Positions 29,176-39,116 are shown, counted from the stretch's first letter. The stretch is DNA of 64,000 nt from Gordonia sp. 'Campus' (GCF_022206305.1 NZ_JAKOIW010000012.1:1-64000); one strand, 5' to 3'. Translations and numbers: made by a program. The notes: generated by a model from the sequence alone, not told the origin.

Positions 29176-29585
29176 CACCCGCCGAGCTCGACGACACGTC
29201 GACGGAGACCTCCGTCGACACCGCTCCCCCGTCGACACCGGCTGCCCGCTTCATCCGCGGGGCGCGCCTGCTCCCCCGCCGCACACTCATCTTCCTCATC
29301 GAGCTGTACCGCACGTGGGTGTCGCCCATGCGGTTGCCGACCTGCCGGTTCGAACCCACGTGTTCGGGCTACGCGGTCGAAGCGCTCGACCGACACGGAT
29401 TTCTCTACGGCTCGGTCTTGTCGATCATCCGCTTGCTCAAGTGCGGACCCTGGCACAAGCCCGGCTACGACCCGGTCCCCGATCGTGGCTTCGGCGAGCT
29501 GTGCCGCGATCTCTGGAGCGGGATGACCGGCAACCATCGACCTCGGAAACATCAGCACGGGTCCGGCGAGACACGTGCTCTGTGA
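29172..29585 (+). CDS. yidD: Membrane protein insertion efficiency factor YidD
   Basis: 137 aa, longer than the ~80-aa core because of an N-terminal ~35-residue Thr/Pro/Ser extension and a basic tail. The core has LIELYRTWVSPMRLPTCRF, then PTCSGYAVEALDRHG with the conserved cysteines, and GPWHKPGYDPVP. Amphipathic, membrane-associated; helps YidC insert proteins. Coupled to rnpA by an ATGA overlap. Confidence 0.95.
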   Translation: MTPAELDDTSTETSVDTAPPSTPAARFIRGARLLPRRTLIFLIELYRTWVSPMRLPTCRFEPTCSGYAVEALDRHGFLYGSVLSIIRLLKCGPWHKPGYDPVPDRGFGELCRDLWSGMTGNHRPRKHQHGSGETRAL

Positions 29586-29612
29586 GTACAACAAGTGAGG
29601 GGTAACTGACCC

Positions 29613-30851
29613 GTGCTCGACTTCATCTACTACCCGGTCTCCGGGATCATGTGGGTCTGGCATTGGCTCTTCAGCCATGTCACGCCCGACACCCCGGGTG
29701 GCAACGGTATCGCGTGGGCTCTGTCGGTGGTGTTCCTCGTGTTCACCCTGCGCGCGATCCTCTATAAGCCCTTCGTGAAGCAGATCCGCACCACGAAGAA
29801 GATGCAGGAGATCAATCCGCAGCTCCAGGCGATCCGGAAGAAGTACGCCAAGGATCGGGTCAAGATGACCGAGGAGATGCAGAAGCTGCAGAAGGAGCAC
29901 GGGTTCAACCCGATGCTCGGCTGCCTGCCGATGCTGCTGCAGATCCCGGTGTTCATCGGTCTGTTCCACGTGCTGCGTTCGTTCAACCGCATGGGCACGG
30001 GCATGGGCCAGCTGAGTATGAGTGCCGCGGAGACACGCGCCACCGGCAACTACGTGTTCAGCGCCGATCAGGTACAGAACTTCCTCGACGCCCGTCTGTT
30101 CGGTGTGCCGTTGTCGTCCTACCTGGTCGAGCCGGCCACCGAGTTCCAGGCCTTCGTCGAGCCGGGTTCCCCCATCGACTTCACCCGCCCGCAGATCGCG
30201 TACGTCGTCGTGCCGATGATGATCATCGCCTCGATCGCCACGCACATGAACTCGCGCGCATCGGTGGCCCGCCAGCCCGAGGCGGCGCTGGAGAATCCGC
30301 AGACCCGGATGATGAACAATCTGGCGCTCTACATCTTCCCGATCGGCATCCTCATCACCGGACCGTTCTTCCCGGTCGCCATCCTCCTCTACTGGATGAG
30401 CAACAACATCTGGACCTACGGCCAGCAGCACATCGTCTTCGGTCACATCGCCAAGGAAGAGGAAGAGGCCAAGCTCGCCAAGCAGGAGAAGTTGAAGGCG
30501 AACGCGCCGAAGCCCGGTGTCCGGCCGGATCGCAAGAAGCGCAATGCGGGTGGGACGGGCACGTCCGATGCCACGACCGTGTCCCTGTCCAAGGGTGACG
30601 ACTCCCCTGCCGATTCGACGACGGGCGGCACGCAGGACTCCGCAGTCACGGGTACGGAGATCTCGGACAAGGAAGCGTCGGGCAACGGATCGGCCCCTGC
30701 CGCCGGGGACAGCGGTCCCGGCGCGAAGCCGAAACCAGGACAGAAGCCCACTCGTTCCGGCGCCGGCGCAGCACCCGGCAAGAAGCAGAACCACAACCGC
30801 GGGAGTCGATCGACGACAAAGGGCGGCAACAAACGAGGCGGCAAACGGTGA
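29613..30851 (+). CDS. yidC: Membrane protein insertase YidC
   Basis: 412 aa, GTG start at 29613 after GAGGGG. Gram-positive type with five or six membrane helices: [19 protein letters not shown] at the N-terminus, the cytoplasmic coiled hairpin [17 protein letters not shown], then [19 protein letters not shown]. The C-terminal ~110 residues are Lys/Gly/Ser-rich and positively charged, probably ribosome-binding. No lipoprotein signal. Confidence 0.96.
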   Translation: MLDFIYYPVSGIMWVWHWLFSHVTPDTPGGNGIAWALSVVFLVFTLRAILYKPFVKQIRTTKKMQEINPQLQAIRKKYAKDRVKMTEEMQKLQKEHGFNPMLGCLPMLLQIPVFIGLFHVLRSFNRMGTGMGQLSMSAAETRATGNYVFSADQVQNFLDARLFGVPLSSYLVEPATEFQAFVEPGSPIDFTRPQIAYVVVPMMIIASIATHMNSRASVARQPEAALENPQTRMMNNLALYIFPIGILITGPFFPVAILLYWMSNNIWTYGQQHIVFGHIAKEEEEAKLAKQEKLKANAPKPGVRPDRKKRNAGGTGTSDATTVSLSKGDDSPADSTTGGTQDSAVTGTEISDKEASGNGSAPAAGDSGPGAKPKPGQKPTRSGAGAAPGKKQNHNRGSRSTTKGGNKRGGKR

Positions 30852-30896
30852 CCGCCCGAGACTTGTTCGATGAAGCACAGAAGTTAGGTGAATGAG

Positions 30897-31589
30897 ATGA
30901 CAGCAGAGACTGCAACTCAAACCGGTTCGGAATCCGACACCCACGCCGGAGCGCAGACCGAGGAACATCGCGAGGATCAGACGGAGAACGGTTCGACCGC
31001 CGTGGAAGACACGGCTGCCGTCGAGAGCCCGGTCGCCGGTTCCGACGCCGATGCGGACGACTCGCCGACCGCCGCCGAGGACATCGACGATGAGGCGGAC
31101 GACGACGCTGACGACGACGAGGACGACGAAGATCGTCTGGTCGAAGAAGGCGAGATCGCCGGCGACTACCTGGAGCAGTTGCTCGACGTTCTCGACTTCG
31201 ACGGTGACATCGACCTCGATGTCGACGGCGACCGTGCGGTCGTCAGCATCGACGGTGGCGATGACCTGACCAAGCTCGTCGGTCGTAAGGGCGAAGTTCT
31301 CGATGCACTGCAGGAGCTGACCCGCCTCGCCGTCCAGCAGGCTACGGGTGAGCGCAGTCGGTTGATGCTCGACGTGGCCCGGTGGCGAGCCGATCGGCGT
31401 GATCGCCTGGCCCGCCTGGGACGTGAGGTCGCCGAGCGCGTGCTTTCTTCCGGTGAGCGTGAGGCCCTGGATCCGATGACGCCGTTCGAGCGCAAGATCG
31501 TCCACGACGCGGTCGCGGTTGTCGACGGCGTCGTGAGCGAAAGCGAGGGCACCGAGCCCAAGCGTCGCGTGGTGGTTCTGCCCGCATAA
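30897..31589 (+). CDS. khpB: Jag/KhpB RNA-binding protein (KH and R3H domains)
   Basis: 230 aa from ATG 30897, preceded by AGGTGA; a GTG at 30888 is an alternative. The first ~85 residues are strongly acidic (DDADDDEDDEDR-type) in place of the Jag_N domain. Then a KH domain with the GxxG loop in LVGRKGEVLDALQELTRL and an R3H domain containing RVLSSGEREALDPMTPFER. It binds RNA, probably with KhpA, in envelope-growth control. Operon partner of yidC. Confidence 0.93.
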   Translation: MTAETATQTGSESDTHAGAQTEEHREDQTENGSTAVEDTAAVESPVAGSDADADDSPTAAEDIDDEADDDADDDEDDEDRLVEEGEIAGDYLEQLLDVLDFDGDIDLDVDGDRAVVSIDGGDDLTKLVGRKGEVLDALQELTRLAVQQATGERSRLMLDVARWRADRRDRLARLGREVAERVLSSGEREALDPMTPFERKIVHDAVAVVDGVVSESEGTEPKRRVVVLPA

Positions 31590-31616
31590 GCGAGCACCTC
31601 TCCCCTGCCCGTAGAA

Positions 31617-31649
31617 ACTCAGGCCCCGACCAATGGTCGGGGCCTGAGT
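31617..31649 (+). terminator. Strong terminator after the rpmH-jag operon
   Basis: Perfect 16-bp complementary arms, ACTCAGGCCCCGACCA (31617-31632) and its complement (31634-31649), with a single central base. In RNA the innermost pairs open to form the loop. It lies 28 bases after the jag stop. Confidence 0.85.
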
Positions 31650-31732
31650 CGTTGGCGGAGGTACTCCGGCGGTGCGCGTGTTGGGGTTGGGATGTCGAAC
31701 AACGCACAAGCTCGATGGAATCACATCGGTGT

Positions 31733-31748
31733 TGTTTCACGTGAAACA
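31733..31748. other. parS site 1 (perfect)
   Basis: TGTTTCACGTGAAACA, exact match to the bacterial parS palindrome, the loading site for ParB-CTP clamps. Confidence 0.95.
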
Positions 31749-32085
31749 GTGGCGCACCACGAGTAGGGCCGGCTCGCTGATTCGTCGAGGGTGACCTTTC
31801 AGCGGTTCCATCGCGGTGCGGCGGAGGGCGGCGCGGGGGTATGCGGGTCACGGTGGTAGGCGTGGTGGGACCCGTTGGTGGCGGTTGCCGGTCGGCACTG
31901 CCCGTGGCGGGACCGTGCAATACTTCGGCAACCTCGTCGGTGCGGGACTCCCTGGACGAGGACCGATACGTCACGTGACCAAAAGTCGCTGGGCACCCGA
32001 GCGGCTCCTCGCTACGCCGCTTCCACCGAAACCGCGCGTCTAGCGGCCCGGTGATCACGCGTCGGCGAGGCTAATGACACCGGTG

Positions 32086-32101
32086 TGTTTCACGTGAAAC
32101 A
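32086..32101. other. parS site 2 (perfect)
   Basis: TGTTTCACGTGAAACA, exact parS, about 353 bp from site 1 and 106 bp before the rsmG start. Confidence 0.95.
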
Positions 32102-32142
32102 TCGCTGACGCGGACCATGTGGACCAACCGTTCGAGCGCCGA

Positions 32143-32158
32143 GGTTTCACGTGAAACA
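32143..32158. other. parS site 3 (one mismatch)
   Basis: GGTTTCACGTGAAACA, differing from the consensus only at the first base, 57 bp after site 2. It lies just upstream of the chosen rsmG start; a longer rsmG reading would translate it as VSRET. Confidence 0.9.
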
Positions 32159-32191
32159 CTGGGTGGGTTGTCTACGCGAATAGGAGTACCA

Positions 32192-32899
32192 GTGCCGCCT
32201 GATACACCCCGGAGCGATCCTCAGGACCCTGACGCCGCGGCGCCGCCGCCACCGGCGGCAGCGGAGGTGTTCGGCGTGCGAGTCGATCTCGCGAGCGCCT
32301 ACTGGGCGATCCTCGCGACGGACGGCATCGAACACGGGCTGATGGGCCCACGCGAGGTGCCCCGACTGTGGGACCGCCATATTCTCAACTGCGGTGTTCT
32401 CGGCGAACTGATCGATCCTGACTCGACGGTTTTCGATGTCGGTAGTGGCGCAGGCTTACCGGGTATACCGCTGGCGATCGCTCGCCCAGATCTGGCGGTC
32501 ACCTTGATCGAACCACTGCTCCGACGGAGCTCCTTCCTTGAGCGCGCCACGGAACGTCTGGGGCTGGACAACGTCTCTGTCGTACGCGGTCGTGCCGAAG
32601 AGAAGTCGGTACGGTCGTCGGTCGGCCTGGCTGACGTGGTGACGTCGCGAGCTGTGGCGCCGCTCGAACGACTGGCGAAGTGGTCTGCTCCCCTTGTCCG
32701 GGGAGGAGGACGGATGATCGCGATCAAAGGGTCGTCTGCCGCCGAAGAAATCGAGCGGGATCGTGCCGTCGTAGGCCGGACCGGAATGAGCGATCTGGCG
32801 GTGGCGGTGTGCGGCGACCGGTACCTGGATACGCCGACCACCGTGATCATCGGGACGAAATTGGAGCGCGCCCGCGGTGGCCGCTCGGGACGACGCTGA
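32192..32899 (+). CDS. rsmG: 16S rRNA (guanine-N7) methyltransferase RsmG (GidB)
   Basis: 235 aa from GTG 32192, selected by AGGAG at 32182-32186; the frame is open 25 codons further, across parS site 3. AdoMet site in VFDVGSGAGLPGIPLAIARP; LWDRHILNCGVL and VTSRAVAPLERLAKW are RsmG signatures. It methylates G527 (E. coli numbering) of 16S rRNA; loss of the enzyme gives low-level streptomycin resistance in several bacteria. Confidence 0.94.
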   Translation: MPPDTPRSDPQDPDAAAPPPPAAAEVFGVRVDLASAYWAILATDGIEHGLMGPREVPRLWDRHILNCGVLGELIDPDSTVFDVGSGAGLPGIPLAIARPDLAVTLIEPLLRRSSFLERATERLGLDNVSVVRGRAEEKSVRSSVGLADVVTSRAVAPLERLAKWSAPLVRGGGRMIAIKGSSAAEEIERDRAVVGRTGMSDLAVAVCGDRYLDTPTTVIIGTKLERARGGRSGRR

Positions 32900-33068
32900 G
32901 GGGGCGATCGGATTGGTGTGGAGTCCACGAAGGGCGCAGAATAGGAAGCGTTCTGCCGGTGCCTCTGAGGGTGCCGGCGTCGGCGGTTCGGTCCCACTGT
33001 CGGCGGCGGCTGATGCCGGCGCCAGTGCTGACGCGAAGGCCTACCAGGTCGGTAAAAGGAGTCCAGGC

Positions 33069-34022
33069 GTGGTCGATCAAGACCCGAATGTTTCACGTGA
33101 AACCTCCCTCGGGGGTGCACCCACCCCCACGGGCCAACCGTTCGCCGACACACCGATCGCCATGGCTGCAGAGCGTGCGAGCCAGGTGCTCACCCCTGGC
33201 GGAGCGGGACAGCTACCACGTCCCCCACACACCCGGATCATGACGGTCGCGAACCAGAAGGGTGGGGTCGGCAAGACGACGACGGCCGTCAACATGGCTG
33301 CCGGCCTCGCGGTGCGCGGACTTCGTGTCTTGGTGGTGGATCTTGATCCCCAGGGAAACGCAAGCACAGCCCTGGGAATCGACCACCGTGCGCAAGACAT
33401 CGCGTCGGTCTACGAACTTCTTCTCGGTGAGGTCACGCTCCGGGAAGCCATCCAGGAATCGCCGAGCCAGCAGGGCCTCTTCTGTGTACCGGCAACTCTA
33501 GATCTGGCCGGCGCCGAGATCGAACTCGTCTCCCTGGTGGCGCGCGAGAACCGACTGCGCAACGCACTGTCGGACGAGGTGTTGCGCGAGTACGGAATCG
33601 ACTACGTCTTCATCGACTGTCCCCCGTCTCTCGGCCTCCTGACGGTCAACGCGATGGTCGCCGCTCGTGAGGTCCTGATCCCCATCCAGTGCGAGTACTA
33701 CGCACTGGAGGGCGTGGGACAGTTGCTGCGCAACATCGAGTTGGTGCAGGCGCACCTGAACCGCGACCTCCACGTGTCGACGATCGTCCTCACGATGTAC
33801 GACGGACGAACCAAGCTCGCCGATCAGGTCGCCGAAGAGGTACGTCGCCACTTCGGGGACAAGGTCCTGAGTACGATCATCCCGCGCAGCGTCAAGGTGT
33901 CCGAGGCGCCCGGGTACGGCATGACGATCATCGAATATGACCCAGGATCTCGGGGCGCGATGAGCTACCTCGACGCGGCTCGTGAGCTCGCGCTCCGCGC
34001 CCCCGAAAGCGCGACGGCATGA
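33069..34022 (+). CDS. parA: Chromosome partitioning ATPase ParA
   Basis: 317 aa from GTG 33069 after AAAGGAG (33056-33062). Deviant Walker A KGGVGKTT (64-71), Walker A' [12 protein letters not shown], Walker [15 protein letters not shown]-ParA on the nucleoid is released by ParB-parS and so moves origins apart. parS site 4 lies inside the coding sequence and is read as NVSRETS, as in the mycobacterial gene. Confidence 0.95.
   Translation: MVDQDPNVSRETSLGGAPTPTGQPFADTPIAMAAERASQVLTPGGAGQLPRPPHTRIMTVANQKGGVGKTTTAVNMAAGLAVRGLRVLVVDLDPQGNASTALGIDHRAQDIASVYELLLGEVTLREAIQESPSQQGLFCVPATLDLAGAEIELVSLVARENRLRNALSDEVLREYGIDYVFIDCPPSLGLLTVNAMVAAREVLIPIQCEYYALEGVGQLLRNIELVQAHLNRDLHVSTIVLTMYDGRTKLADQVAEEVRRHFGDKVLSTIIPRSVKVSEAPGYGMTIIEYDPGSRGAMSYLDAARELALRAPESATA
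33089..33104. other. parS site 4, inside the parA coding sequence
   Basis: TGTTTCACGTGAAACC, one mismatch (last base). It starts 20 bases after the GTG and encodes part of NVSRETS. Confidence 0.9.
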
Positions 34023-34068
34023 GCTGCCACTCAGGATCAGTAACGAACGAGCGCGGGGAGGTACAGCG

Positions 34069-35130
34069 ATGAGTCAACGGGATACCGCACAACGCCGAGG
34101 TGGCCTCGGCCGCGGACTGGCTGCTCTGATTCCCACGGGTCCTGCCGACGATCAATCCGACGCTCCGCGGCTCGGCAACGCCGCCGCAGACGTCGTCATC
34201 GGCAAGGTTCCGGTCTCCCCCGGCGCCGATCAGTCGGCGCCGGCACCGAGCTCGGCCAGCACGACGGCGCGAAACGGAACGCAACCCCTCAGTCCTGAAG
34301 AGGCGGGCGCGGTGTATCGCGAGCTTCCGCCGAAGCAGATCCAGCCGAACCCGAACCAGCCGCGCACGGTCTTCGATGAAGAAGCCATGGCCGAGCTCGT
34401 GCATTCGATCCGTGAGTTCGGACTGATGCAACCCATCGTCGTGCGGCGGCTCAAGGAGACGACCGCCGACGGTGTGAGCTACCAGATCGTCATGGGCGAG
34501 CGTCGGTGGCGGGCCAGCCAGGAGGCCGGCCTGGAAGCGATCCCGGCGATTGTGCGTGAGACCCCCGACGGCGACATGCTGCGGGACGCACTCCTGGAGA
34601 ACATTCACCGCGCCCAGCTGAATCCGCTCGAGGAGGCGGCCGCCTACCAACAGCTGCTGGAGGAGTTCGGCGTCACCCACGAAGAGCTGGCGACGCGTCT
34701 CGGCCGCTCCCGCCCGCTCATCAGCAACATGATCCGACTGCTCAAACTGCCCATCCCGGTGCAGCGTCGTGTTGCGGCCGGTGTCCTGTCGGCGGGCCAC
34801 GCACGCGCTCTGCTCTCCCTGGAGACCGGAAGCGATGCGCAAGAGGCGCTTGCTGCACGGATCGTCGCCGAGGGGTTGTCGGTGCGGGCGACCGAGGAAG
34901 CCGTGACGCTTGCCAACCGCGGGGACGGTCCGGATTCGCGGTCCCCCGCGGCACCGAAGCGGCGACCAATGCAGATGCCCGGACTGCAGGATCTCGCCGA
35001 GCGACTCTCCGACAGTCTGGACACCAGGGTTACAGTCAGTCTTGGGAAGCGAAAAGGGAAGATCGTCGTGGAGTTCGGGTCGGTGGACGACTTGGAACGC
35101 ATCGTCGCGTTCATCGACCCGAAGAAGTGA
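34069..35130 (+). CDS. parB: Chromosome partitioning protein ParB
   Basis: 353 aa from ATG 34069 with GGGGAG before it. The N-terminal [14 protein letters not shown] contacts ParA. The CTPase/ParB domain has [14 protein letters not shown] and [16 protein letters not shown]; the helix-turn-helix is [19 protein letters not shown], and the C-terminal dimer part ends [17 protein letters not shown]. It loads at the parS sites and spreads as a CTP-dependent clamp. 46 bases after parA. Confidence 0.96.
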   Translation: MSQRDTAQRRGGLGRGLAALIPTGPADDQSDAPRLGNAAADVVIGKVPVSPGADQSAPAPSSASTTARNGTQPLSPEEAGAVYRELPPKQIQPNPNQPRTVFDEEAMAELVHSIREFGLMQPIVVRRLKETTADGVSYQIVMGERRWRASQEAGLEAIPAIVRETPDGDMLRDALLENIHRAQLNPLEEAAAYQQLLEEFGVTHEELATRLGRSRPLISNMIRLLKLPIPVQRRVAAGVLSAGHARALLSLETGSDAQEALAARIVAEGLSVRATEEAVTLANRGDGPDSRSPAAPKRRPMQMPGLQDLAERLSDSLDTRVTVSLGKRKGKIVVEFGSVDDLERIVAFIDPKK

Positions 35131-35277
35131 ATCACACGGCGAGAATTCGGGTGCTGGCGGATGCGGAAGTAATGTCACTGTGACAGTTGAGGTAGAAGAC
35201 TTACCGGCGAACATCGGGATGCATTGCTGCCCAATGGCATTCGCGGATCGATCGATGCGGGCGCGGGGTTCGGCGTC

Positions 35278-36141
35278 ATGAGCGTGTCGGTCTCTCGTCT
35301 GGAACTCGGCTCATTCGCGTCGCTGCCCCAACACACCCGACGATGTGTCTTCTGGGAAGTGGAACCGCCGACAGATTCCGGTCGCGGCCCCGGCTCGCAG
35401 TTGCCGACCGTCTCCGACTACGAGCCGTATGAGAGTGAGTTCGACAAGGAGGCCTGGATCTCGGGTCTGCTTCTCGACTGGGGCGCGTGCGGACAGGTCG
35501 CCGTCGAGTCGTCGACGCAGAATGTCATCGGTACTGCCTTCTACGCTCCACCCAAGCGCGTGCCTCGGTCACAACACTTCCCCACCTCTCCGGTCAGTCA
35601 CGACGCGGTGTTGCTGACGAGCATCCGGACCGAGCCCGGTTACGACGAAGTCGCGAGTCTGCTACTCGACGCGGTGCTCGGCGATCTGATTCGACGAGGA
35701 GTACGCGCGGTCGAGTCATTCGGTTTGGTGCGCAACGGGATGGGCGCGGTCCCGTCCGGTGCAGGTGCTCCGGGCGGGTCGCTCAGCGACGATCTGGAGT
35801 TCTGGTCGGACGAGGCCATCGTCGAGGTCGCCAGGGAGATACTCGACGATCCGCAATCCGACCTGTGCACCTCGTGTATGAACGATGCGTCGTTCCTGAA
35901 GGACTCCGGTTTCGATGTGGTGTCCTCACATCAGCGCTTCCCGCGCTTTCGGTTGGAGCTCGACGAGGGCCTCGGTTGGAAGTTCGAGGTGGAGAGTGCC
36001 TTGGAGAAGCTGGTGGTGATGGCCGAGATGGATCTCGCCGGCCGGCAACGCACGGCTGTGCCCGTGGGGATGCGACCCCAGCGGGTCAGCGCGGGGCGTT
36101 CTCGGCGGCCAGTAGATCTGCGAAAGTGTAAGTGCCCGTAG
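35278..36141 (+). CDS. GNAT-like protein of the parB-cwlM gap (Rv3916c position)
   Basis: 287 aa from ATG 35278. The segments TAFYAPPKRVPRSQHFPTSP, VLLTSIRTEPGYDEVASLLL and LKDSGFDVVSSHQRFPRFRL match GNAT acetyltransferase strand patterns, though the acetyl-CoA loop is not canonical. Residues after about 255 are basic and unstructured. It stands where Rv3916c does in M. tuberculosis. Its last 56 bases overlap the 3' end of cwlM on the other strand. Activity not established. Confidence 0.75.
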   Translation: MSVSVSRLELGSFASLPQHTRRCVFWEVEPPTDSGRGPGSQLPTVSDYEPYESEFDKEAWISGLLLDWGACGQVAVESSTQNVIGTAFYAPPKRVPRSQHFPTSPVSHDAVLLTSIRTEPGYDEVASLLLDAVLGDLIRRGVRAVESFGLVRNGMGAVPSGAGAPGGSLSDDLEFWSDEAIVEVAREILDDPQSDLCTSCMNDASFLKDSGFDVVSSHQRFPRFRLELDEGLGWKFEVESALEKLVVMAEMDLAGRQRTAVPVGMRPQRVSAGRSRRPVDLRKCKCP

Positions 36142-37261
36142 GACGATCGTCCTGATCCAACAGGTAGAGGCGCTTGACCGCCACCACGATGGCGTCGGCG
36201 ATGACATTGCGCCAGTCCGAATCCGACAGCACTGCAGCGTCATTCGGATTGGTGATGTAACCGACGTCGATGAGGGCCACTGGCATCTTGGTGAGTCGGA
36301 GCAGGTCCCAGGTGCGCGGGTGCGACCGGCAGTCGGCCAACGGTGTGCGTGCGGCGATCTCCCGCTGGACGAACCCGGCGAGGTTTCGGCCGATGGAGGA
36401 GAACGAGTTGTTGTTGCCGAAGTAGAACGACGCGACGCCGTTCGCCTGCTCGTTGCGATAGTGCCCGCATCGCAACGAGATCATCAGGTCGGCGTCCATC
36501 AGGTTGGCGACGCGGGCGCGCTCGTCGTCGCCGGGACGGCCCCGTCCGTCGTGCGACAAGAAGGTCTGCATCCCGGTGGCGGCCATACGACCTTCGAGAC
36601 GGGCGCCGAGGTCCCAGAGGAGTTCGGACTCGCGGTCGGCCAGGTCGCCGGTCGACAGTCCGTGCAGTCCCCCGGAACCGGGATCGATGAGAATCCGCTT
36701 GCCGGACAGGTGTGGCCCGGAGCGTCGGACGTGCTCCTCTTCCCGGATGGCGTACGGCGATCCGCCCGTGACACGGGTTCCGAGGCGCTCGAGCGAGCGC
36801 AGCGTCGCCGGCCCACAGATCCCGTCGGACGCCAGCCCGTATTCACTCTGGTAAAGACACACGGCGTTGTGGGTCGTGAGACCGAAGATCCCGTCGACGA
36901 GCGAGGTGAAGTACCCGAGATTCTGCAGACGACTCTGCAGGGTGGCGACGTCGTCGCCGACCATGGGCGCCGACAGCTGGTACGACAGCACGCGGGCTCC
37001 GAGACGGTACGACGCTTCGCGCAGCACACGATAGGTCGCAGGTCCGACGATGCCGTCGACGATCAGGCCGCGTTCCTGCTGGAACGCGCGAACAGCCCGA
37101 TCGCAGGCCTCGTCGAAGACCGCCTCGGGCGGAGTCCACCCGTTGGTGGCGCTGTGATCGATGGCGGTGGACCCGGTATCGGGCAGCAGTCCACGTCCGA
37201 CCAGGATGGCGCGGATCTCGGCCACCGCCGAGCCGTGATCACCAAGTCGGAACAATGGCAT
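36086..37261 (-). CDS. cwlM: CwlM, catalytically degenerate amidase that regulates peptidoglycan synthesis
   Basis: 391 aa with two peptidoglycan-binding domains (about 8-85 and 97-162) and an Amidase_3 domain (about 187-375). Zinc ligands of true amidases are lost: GHGG is GSGG (Ser196), SIHAN is SLRCG (Arg264) and the catalytic Glu motif is IDVGY with Asp; only Glu211 remains. No signal peptide is seen, so it is cytoplasmic. In mycobacteria phosphorylated CwlM activates MurA. Located downstream of trxA as in Rv3913-Rv3915. Confidence 0.92.
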   Translation of the reverse strand: MPLFRLGDHGSAVAEIRAILVGRGLLPDTGSTAIDHSATNGWTPPEAVFDEACDRAVRAFQQERGLIVDGIVGPATYRVLREASYRLGARVLSYQLSAPMVGDDVATLQSRLQNLGYFTSLVDGIFGLTTHNAVCLYQSEYGLASDGICGPATLRSLERLGTRVTGGSPYAIREEEHVRRSGPHLSGKRILIDPGSGGLHGLSTGDLADRESELLWDLGARLEGRMAATGMQTFLSHDGRGRPGDDERARVANLMDADLMISLRCGHYRNEQANGVASFYFGNNNSFSSIGRNLAGFVQREIAARTPLADCRSHPRTWDLLRLTKMPVALIDVGYITNPNDAAVLSDSDWRNVIADAIVVAVKRLYLLDQDDRPTGTYTFADLLAAENAPR

Positions 37262-37460
37262 CTCGTCACCCCTCGTACGGATCGCGGCAGGAGCGGGTCT
37301 GCGCGCGGTAACCGACGCACACCGTGCGGGTACATCGGTCGAACGTCAGCCTGCATTCTCTCAGCTGAACTTCACGACACCAAACTGCCCACGGTATGAG
37401 CGGCATGGCCCCCTGCGTCGTGGTCTCCGGTCGAGACCACGGCCGACACTACCAACGCAA

Positions 37461-37504
37461 ACAGTCCGCGGGTGGACGACAGCATCGTTCACCCGTCGGA
37501 CTGT
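37461..37504 (-). terminator. Hairpin downstream of trxA
   Basis: Arms ACAGTCCGCGGGTG (37461-37474) and CACCCG-T-CGGACTGT (37490-37504) pair over 14 bp with one bulge. It is 30 bases after the trxA stop, so trxB-trxA probably ends here; cwlM then needs its own promoter in 37262-37460, or readthrough. Confidence 0.65.
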
Positions 37505-37534
37505 TGCGATGGAGTGCGGAGAAACTGCAGGTGA

Positions 37535-37873
37535 TCAGGCTGACTGACCGACCACCGAATCGAGCTCGCGCAGAAGTGCGGCCTTGCCCTTCGCGCCGAC
37601 GATGGTCTTCACCGGCTGACCCTTGTCGAACAGGATCATGGTCGGGATGGACATGATCTGGAAGTCCCGCGCGGTGGCGGGGCTCTCATCGACGTCGACC
37701 TTGGCAACGGTGAGTTTGTCACCGTGGTCGCGTGCGATCTCCTCCAGAACCGGTGCCACCATGCGGCACGGGCCGCACCAGGTAGCCCAGAAGTCCACGA
37801 GAACCGGCTTGTCGGCACCCAGAACGGTGTCCTTGAACGTCGTGTCGGTGACGGCGACTGTATGTTCACCCAT
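37535..37873 (-). CDS. trxA: Thioredoxin
   Basis: 112 aa, MGEHTVAVTDTTF..., active site WCGPC at 32-36 and the cis-Pro in SIPTM. It reduces protein disulfides and is recharged by TrxB, encoded 62 bases upstream. Equivalent by position to trxC of M. tuberculosis. Confidence 0.97.
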   Translation of the reverse strand: MGEHTVAVTDTTFKDTVLGADKPVLVDFWATWCGPCRMVAPVLEEIARDHGDKLTVAKVDVDESPATARDFQIMSIPTMILFDKGQPVKTIVGAKGKAALLRELDSVVGQSA

Positions 37874-37935
37874 GGTTGTGACCTCCTTGGTCGTACCGGA
37901 CGACGGGCGCCCGGGTGGTAAGTGTGGGGAGAGGC

Positions 37936-38952
37936 TCAGGCAGGCGCCTGGACCGCGTCGATCTCGGACACCGTCGACGCTTCGGTCTCGTCGACGGTCA
38001 GGTCGGCGGCCTCACCCTGTTCGGCGAGCCAGCGCTCGGCATCGATGGCGGCAGAGCAACCGCTGCCGGCGGCGGTGATCGCCTGACGGTAGGTGTGGTC
38101 CACCAGGTCGCCCGCGGCGAACACGCCGGGCAGCGAGGTGTGCGTCGTGCGCCCCTGCGTGAGTACGTAGCCCTCGCTGTCGAGGTCCACCTGTCCGCGG
38201 ACGAGCTCGCTGCGGGGATCGTGGCCGATTGCGACGAACATGCCGGTCACGTCCAGCGTGCTGACCTCACCGGTTCGCGTGTCCTCGACGGTCAGACCCG
38301 ACACCGAGCCGTCTCCGATGACCGACGTGACGGCCGCGTTGGTGACGAAACGGATCTTGTCGTTGGCGCGGGCACGCTCGAGCATGATCTTCGACGCACG
38401 GAACTCGTCGCGCCGATGGACGAGCGACACACTGCGCGCGAACTTGGTGAGGAACGTCGCCTCCTCCATCGCGGAATCGCCACCGCCGATGACGGCGATG
38501 TCCTGGTCCTTGAAGAAGAATCCGTCACAGGTCGCACAGGCAGACACCCCGCGACCGAGCAGTTGCTGTTCGCCCTCGATGCCGAGGTAGCGGGCCGCGG
38601 CTCCCATCGCGAGGATCACGGCGCGGGCGCGGAACACCTCACCACCGACCTCGACCTCCTTGACCGGGCCGGTCAGGCGAACCGTGTCGACGTCCTCCAT
38701 GCGCAGGTCGGCGCCGAATCGGATCGCCTGTTCGCGCATCTCGTCCATCAGGGCGGGGCCCTGGATACCGGTCTGGAAGCCGGGGAAGTTCTCGACCTCG
38801 GTGGTCGTCATCAGTGCACCACCGAACTGGGTGCCCTCGAAGACGATCGGAGATAGCTCGGCGCGCGCTGCGTAAATCGCTGCGGTGTACCCGGCAGGGC
38901 CAGATCCGATGATGATCAATTCGTGGATCTGCTGGGTCTCTGGCTGGCTCAT
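37936..38952 (-). CDS. trxB: Thioredoxin reductase
   Basis: 338 aa. FAD site [10 protein letters not shown] (16-25), redox-active CATC at 139-142, NADPH motif [10 protein letters not shown]. It reduces thioredoxin with NADPH. The C-terminus carries about 20 extra acidic residues. Sits between rsmA and trxA; in mycobacteria this block is under SigM/SigH-type stress control. Confidence 0.97.
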   Translation of the reverse strand: MSQPETQQIHELIIIGSGPAGYTAAIYAARAELSPIVFEGTQFGGALMTTTEVENFPGFQTGIQGPALMDEMREQAIRFGADLRMEDVDTVRLTGPVKEVEVGGEVFRARAVILAMGAAARYLGIEGEQQLLGRGVSACATCDGFFFKDQDIAVIGGGDSAMEEATFLTKFARSVSLVHRRDEFRASKIMLERARANDKIRFVTNAAVTSVIGDGSVSGLTVEDTRTGEVSTLDVTGMFVAIGHDPRSELVRGQVDLDSEGYVLTQGRTTHTSLPGVFAAGDLVDHTYRQAITAAGSGCSAAIDAERWLAEQGEAADLTVDETEASTVSEIDAVQAPA

Positions 38953-38979
38953 CCATCCTCCGTGCTGTGGGTTTAGCGA

Positions 38980-39003
38980 GACCCGCGCGGTGGACGCGGG
39001 GTC
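38980..39003 (-). terminator. Possible hairpin between rsmA and trxB
   Basis: GACCCGCG (38980-38987) and CGCGGGGTC (38995-39003) pair with a single bulge around a short loop. It could attenuate sigM-rsmA transcription into trxB. Confidence 0.35.
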
Positions 39004-39116
39004 ACGGCTGCTTCAACACAAGGGTAAGCGGAGATGTTCCCGCACACCCGCGCCGTGCGGTCGACCGTATCCCCTGGGCAGCGAGGCCGTCGGCCGCCCG
39101 CCCGCCGGTCAGCCGG

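Larger units (their letters stand above)
31650..32191. other. Gene-free parS-bearing region between jag and rsmG
   Basis: About 540 bp with no supported gene. It holds two perfect parS sites and one with a single mismatch, and presumably the rsmG-parA-parB promoter. Open frames here have atypical composition and no family match that I recognise. Confidence 0.65.

Noticed and set aside
29028-31724. 898-codon open frame antisense to rnpA, yidD, yidC and jag
   Set aside because: Covers four well-supported genes and a terminator; Val/Leu/Gly-rich shadow without family features.
31800-32043. Short open frames between jag and rsmG on both strands
   Set aside because: No ribosome-binding site or domain; the region is better explained as parS DNA.
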